A DNA stretch of 28,456 bases from Verrucomicrobiales bacterium (GTDB lineage: Bacteria; Verrucomicrobiota; Verrucomicrobiia; Verrucomicrobiales; SLCJ01): assembly GCA_007125835.1 (NCBI GenBank), contig SLCJ01000270.1, positions 1 through 28,456 of the forward strand, given 5' to 3'. A program made the translations under genes and the position numbers. Positions within the stretch are counted from its first letter, which is position 1. The number at the start of each line of letters is the position of its first letter. The notes under the pieces are model-generated. The model ran no database searches, had not been told where the DNA came from, and was given only the letters and a program-made list of their open reading frames with translations. Below are positions 24,002 through 28,456 of this stretch, piece after piece.

Positions 24002-25174
24002 ATGTGTAAACGCCCCCCTATGCTTTCCGCGACGTGTGTCGGCATGGCAGCCTTGTTTGTCGCTTCATGCAGTCAAGAGGAATCCATCCGTGTGTTCGAA
24101 GTGGTCGTCCCGGAGGCGAGTCCGCGCGACCTGATGTCAGAGGCGGCCCCGCCCGCGAGCGCCGTTGCCGCCGCCGGAAGCGTAGTCGCCGACCAGGATC
24201 GTGTCTCGGACGGCCCTTCGCAAGGAGGCCGTCAGATCCGGTGGGAGACGCCTGATGGTTGGCAAACGCGACCTTTGACGCAGTTCATCAACCGTGGCTA
24301 CTACCTTCTGCCCGGGCCGCCGGAGGCGCGACCTGAACTAACCATCTCCGCCTACCCAGGTGCCGCCGGCGGACTGGATGCCAACCTCAACCGCTGGCGT
24401 GGGCAGCTCGGGCTCGAACCGCTCGATTCCGAAGCCCTCGCCGCCGAATTGGAAACCATCGAAGTCTCCGGCATGGAACTGGTACTGTGTGACTTTACTG
24501 GAAACGCCCCCGACGGCTCTCCCTCCCGCACACTTGGTGCGGTCATCGAGTTTCCCGACGAGACCTGGTTCTTCAAACTCACCGGCAATCCGGATGTGCT
24601 CACTGTTTCGCACCCCACCTTCGGCGCCTTCCTGCGCACGCTCGAACTCGAGGAAGGCGGGGAGAGCGGAACCGCCGCCGCCCTGCCCCCAGCCTACGGA
24701 CAGGGCACCCCACCGCCCGCCCAGCCCGCCATCGGCGAGGCTCCCTCCGTTAGCTATCAGGTGCCGCAGGGGTGGAGCGAATCACCGGCCAGCGGCATGC
24801 GTGCCGCCAGTTTTCAAATCGATGCCGGAGACAATTTCGAGGTGGATGTCTCGCTGGTCCGGCTCGGTGGTGCCGGCGCGGGTGATGCCATGAATGTCAA
24901 TCTCTGGCGCGAGCAGCTCGGTCTGGCCACTGTGTCCGACGAGCAGGCCACCGCCGCCCTTGATTTGTTGGAAGTCGGCCCCTTCCAAGCCCGTATCTTC
25001 GACCAAGCCAGTGACGACCCAATCATCCAAGGCACACGGCGCGCGCGCATTCTCGCCGCGCTTTTTGACCACGGCGGCACCACCTGGGTGTTGCGTGCGC
25101 GCGGAGCCGACGAGCACGTCGCCGCCGAACGCGAGCGCTTTCTGTCGTTCCTCGAATCCCTAGAGCTACCCTGA
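24002..25174 (+). CDS. Lipoprotein with two tandem copies of one domain
   Basis: The 390-residue protein has a lipoprotein signal, MCKRPPMLSATCVGMAALFV then ASC, with Cys at about 23. The start at 24002 is kept because Lys and Arg then provide the positive n-region. Two copies of one domain follow, at about 76-225 and 243-390. Each has a PDGW/PQGW start, a strand with LTISAYP or VDVSLVR, a conserved phrase (NLNRWRGQLGLEPLDSE in copy 1, NVNLWREQLGLATVSDE in copy 2), and an end with W-x-x-K/R followed by a helix FLRTLEL or FLSFLESLEL. A Gly/Pro/Ala-rich linker separates them. It lies 41 bp upstream of resB, so it may act in cytochrome c maturation, but that is inferred from position only. Confidence 0.8.
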   Translation: MCKRPPMLSATCVGMAALFVASCSQEESIRVFEVVVPEASPRDLMSEAAPPASAVAAAGSVVADQDRVSDGPSQGGRQIRWETPDGWQTRPLTQFINRGYYLLPGPPEARPELTISAYPGAAGGLDANLNRWRGQLGLEPLDSEALAAELETIEVSGMELVLCDFTGNAPDGSPSRTLGAVIEFPDETWFFKLTGNPDVLTVSHPTFGAFLRTLELEEGGESGTAAALPPAYGQGTPPPAQPAIGEAPSVSYQVPQGWSESPASGMRAASFQIDAGDNFEVDVSLVRLGGAGAGDAMNVNLWREQLGLATVSDEQATAALDLLEVGPFQARIFDQASDDPIIQGTRRARILAALFDHGGTTWVLRARGADEHVAAERERFLSFLESLELP

Positions 25175-25215
25175 GCTGCAACGAATTCACCCCCAGCTCC
25201 TCGCGTCGCACACCA

Positions 25216-26487
25216 ATGACCGACACCACGGACCAGCCGCCTGCCACCCCACACCGTCGCACCAGCTCTGCGCTGAAGCTGGCCCTCAGCGCGCTTTCCT
25301 CGCTTCGGCTCACCGTGTTTCTGCTCGGGGCGTCGATGGTGGTGGTTTTCCTCGCGACCATCGACCAGGTGCACCTCGGCATTCATGAGGTGATTGACAT
25401 CTATTTCCACCGCTTCATTGCCTACTACGACCTGCGCAAGGGTGGCGGCTTCGACGAGAGCGTGGGGGCCATTCTGCCCCCCACCCCGTTTTTCCGAATC
25501 TGGCTGCCGGGCGGATACACGCTTGGAACGCTGTTGCTGGTGAACCTAATCGCCGCCCATACCGTGCGCTTCAAAATGAGTTGGCGCAAATCCGGGATTT
25601 TCCTTATCCACGCGGGCATCGTCCTGCTGCTGATCGGGGAGCTTTTCACCGGCCTGCTCGCCCGTGAATCGCAAATGACCCTCGACGAGGGGCAGACCCT
25701 GAACTTCTCAGAAGACCCGCTGGAAGCAGAACTTGCCTTTGTCGACGTCTCCAACCCCGGACTTGAACGCCACATTGCCATCCCCGAAAGCCGTCTGCGA
25801 CCCGGCGCGGTGATCGCCCATCCCGAGTTGCCTTTCCGGGTCGAAGTGGTTGATTTCCGCGCCAATGCGCGGCTCCGCACCAAGGAAGGGCCCGCCGGCG
25901 AGGGGTGGCTCGACGTACCGGCCAATCAGGATCTCGGCCCCCGCGTCCAGTGGTTTCCCATGGCCCCGGCGCGTACTTTGGATGATGTCAGTCTTCCTGC
26001 CGTGGTCGTTCGCCTGCGCGATGGCGGGCGCGATTTCGGCTCGTGGCTGGCGAGTCGCCAGATTCCGGTTTCCCAGGCCTTCACCACGTCCGACGGGCGT
26101 TCCTGGCGGCTGGCCCTGCGCGGACGCCGCAGCTACAAGGACTTTTCCATCACCTTGAACGAGTTCCAGCACGAGCGCTACCCAGGCACCAATATTCCCA
26201 AGGATTTCTCCAGCTTCATCACTCTGACTTCTCCGGAGGACCGGAAAGGCCGCGACATTCGAATCTGGATGAACCATCCCCTCCGGCACGAAGGCTACAC
26301 TTTCTATCAACACCAGTTTGCCAACGACGACACCACGTCCATCCTCCTCGTAGTCAACAACCCATCGTGGCTGATTCCGTATATCTCCTGTGTCGCCGTG
26401 TTCCTTGGGCTCGGCGTGCAGTTCGGCATCGGGCTGTTCAGCCACCTCGGCCGCCGCCGGAAGAAAGCCGCCGCAGCCGTCACCTAA
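25216..26487 (+). CDS. ResB/Ccs1-like cytochrome c biogenesis protein
   Basis: The 423-residue membrane protein has four hydrophobic segments: LRLTVFLLGASMVVVFLATI (about 30-50), WLPGGYTLGTLLLVNLIAAH (about 95-115), KSGIFLIHAGIVLLLIGELF (about 123-143) and a last one near 385-410. The ResB signatures are IHAGIVLLLIGE in the third helix and MNHPLRHEGYTFYQHQF before the last helix. ResB pairs with CcsA to move and attach haem to c-type apocytochromes in System II. The large periplasmic loop (about 145-380) is as expected. The gene is 83 bp upstream of ccsA; together they form the haem lyase complex. Confidence 0.9.
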   Translation: MTDTTDQPPATPHRRTSSALKLALSALSSLRLTVFLLGASMVVVFLATIDQVHLGIHEVIDIYFHRFIAYYDLRKGGGFDESVGAILPPTPFFRIWLPGGYTLGTLLLVNLIAAHTVRFKMSWRKSGIFLIHAGIVLLLIGELFTGLLARESQMTLDEGQTLNFSEDPLEAELAFVDVSNPGLERHIAIPESRLRPGAVIAHPELPFRVEVVDFRANARLRTKEGPAGEGWLDVPANQDLGPRVQWFPMAPARTLDDVSLPAVVVRLRDGGRDFGSWLASRQIPVSQAFTTSDGRSWRLALRGRRSYKDFSITLNEFQHERYPGTNIPKDFSSFITLTSPEDRKGRDIRIWMNHPLRHEGYTFYQHQFANDDTTSILLVVNNPSWLIPYISCVAVFLGLGVQFGIGLFSHLGRRRKKAAAAVT

Positions 26488-26526
26488 GAGCCCGCGCCTC
26501 CCACCCCATCACCCACCTCCCCGCGA

Positions 26527-26551
26527 CTTCTTACTTCTTACTTCTTACTTC
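26527..26551 (+). repeat. Short tandem repeat (CTTCTTA x3 plus part of a fourth)
   Basis: Three perfect copies of the 7-mer CTTCTTA followed by CTTC, 19 bp before the ccsA start and inside the 83-bp gap. Such repeats can vary in copy number and change translation or transcript spacing. Confidence 0.85.
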
Positions 26552-26570
26552 CCCCCAGCCCCCCGCCTCC

Positions 26571-28456
<1,886 letters not shown>

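Overview
The window is a GC-rich bacterial chromosome fragment, most probably from the Verrucomicrobiota (an Opitutae-like lineage). This rests on the mix of gene families: a zinc-ribbon bactofilin, a PEP-CTERM secreted protein with a sigma/FecR pair, secreted proteins ending in the 'DGLPDDWEL' style of Asp-rich repeat, a REP-associated transposase, and System II cytochrome c biogenesis. Few genes have a Shine-Dalgarno sequence. No rRNA, tRNA or CRISPR array was found. The last 35 bases are pure C and look like an assembly artefact, so the right edge should be treated as a contig end.

Left part (1-10 kb). A bactofilin truncated by the window edge converges on dtd (D-aminoacyl-tRNA deacylase). 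Next is an unfamiliar protein with a possible winged helix and a nuclease-like fold. A minus-strand block follows, read from right to left: an ECF-type sigma factor (9891-9328), a FecR-like membrane protein (9295-7736), a PEP-CTERM protein (7600-6926), a secreted multi-domain protein (6874-4589) and a secreted PIG-L/LmbE deacetylase (4537-2204). The last three share one N-terminal module of about 180 residues. A conserved element of about 37 bp lies 82-88 bp upstream of both the sigma gene and the PEP-CTERM gene, which suggests one autoregulated sigma-controlled regulon.

Middle (10-15.7 kb). Plus-strand genes encode a small [4Fe-4S] ferredoxin, a DciA/DUF721 protein, a fusion of a HAD phosphatase to a dihydroneopterin aldolase/epimerase domain, a second ECF sigma factor and its probable membrane partner. 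On the minus strand are a tiny two-helix membrane protein, an L,D-transpeptidase lipoprotein and a RAYT (Y1) transposase with related short repeats on both sides.

Right part (15.7-28.4 kb). All genes are on the plus strand: an ABCG-like half-transporter, two envelope proteins of unknown function, glnD, a membrane protein overlapping glnD by 4 bp, then a 278-bp intergenic segment bounded by 9-bp perfect inverted repeats. It is followed by a lipoprotein with two tandem copies of one domain, ResB (Ccs1), and a CcsA-type protein with a long N-terminal extension that runs off the window.

The most interesting points are the HAD-FolB/FolX fusion, which suggests a missing pterin phosphatase; the shared promoter-like element linking the sigma factor to the secreted protein family; and the inverted-repeat-bounded segment upstream of the cytochrome c genes.
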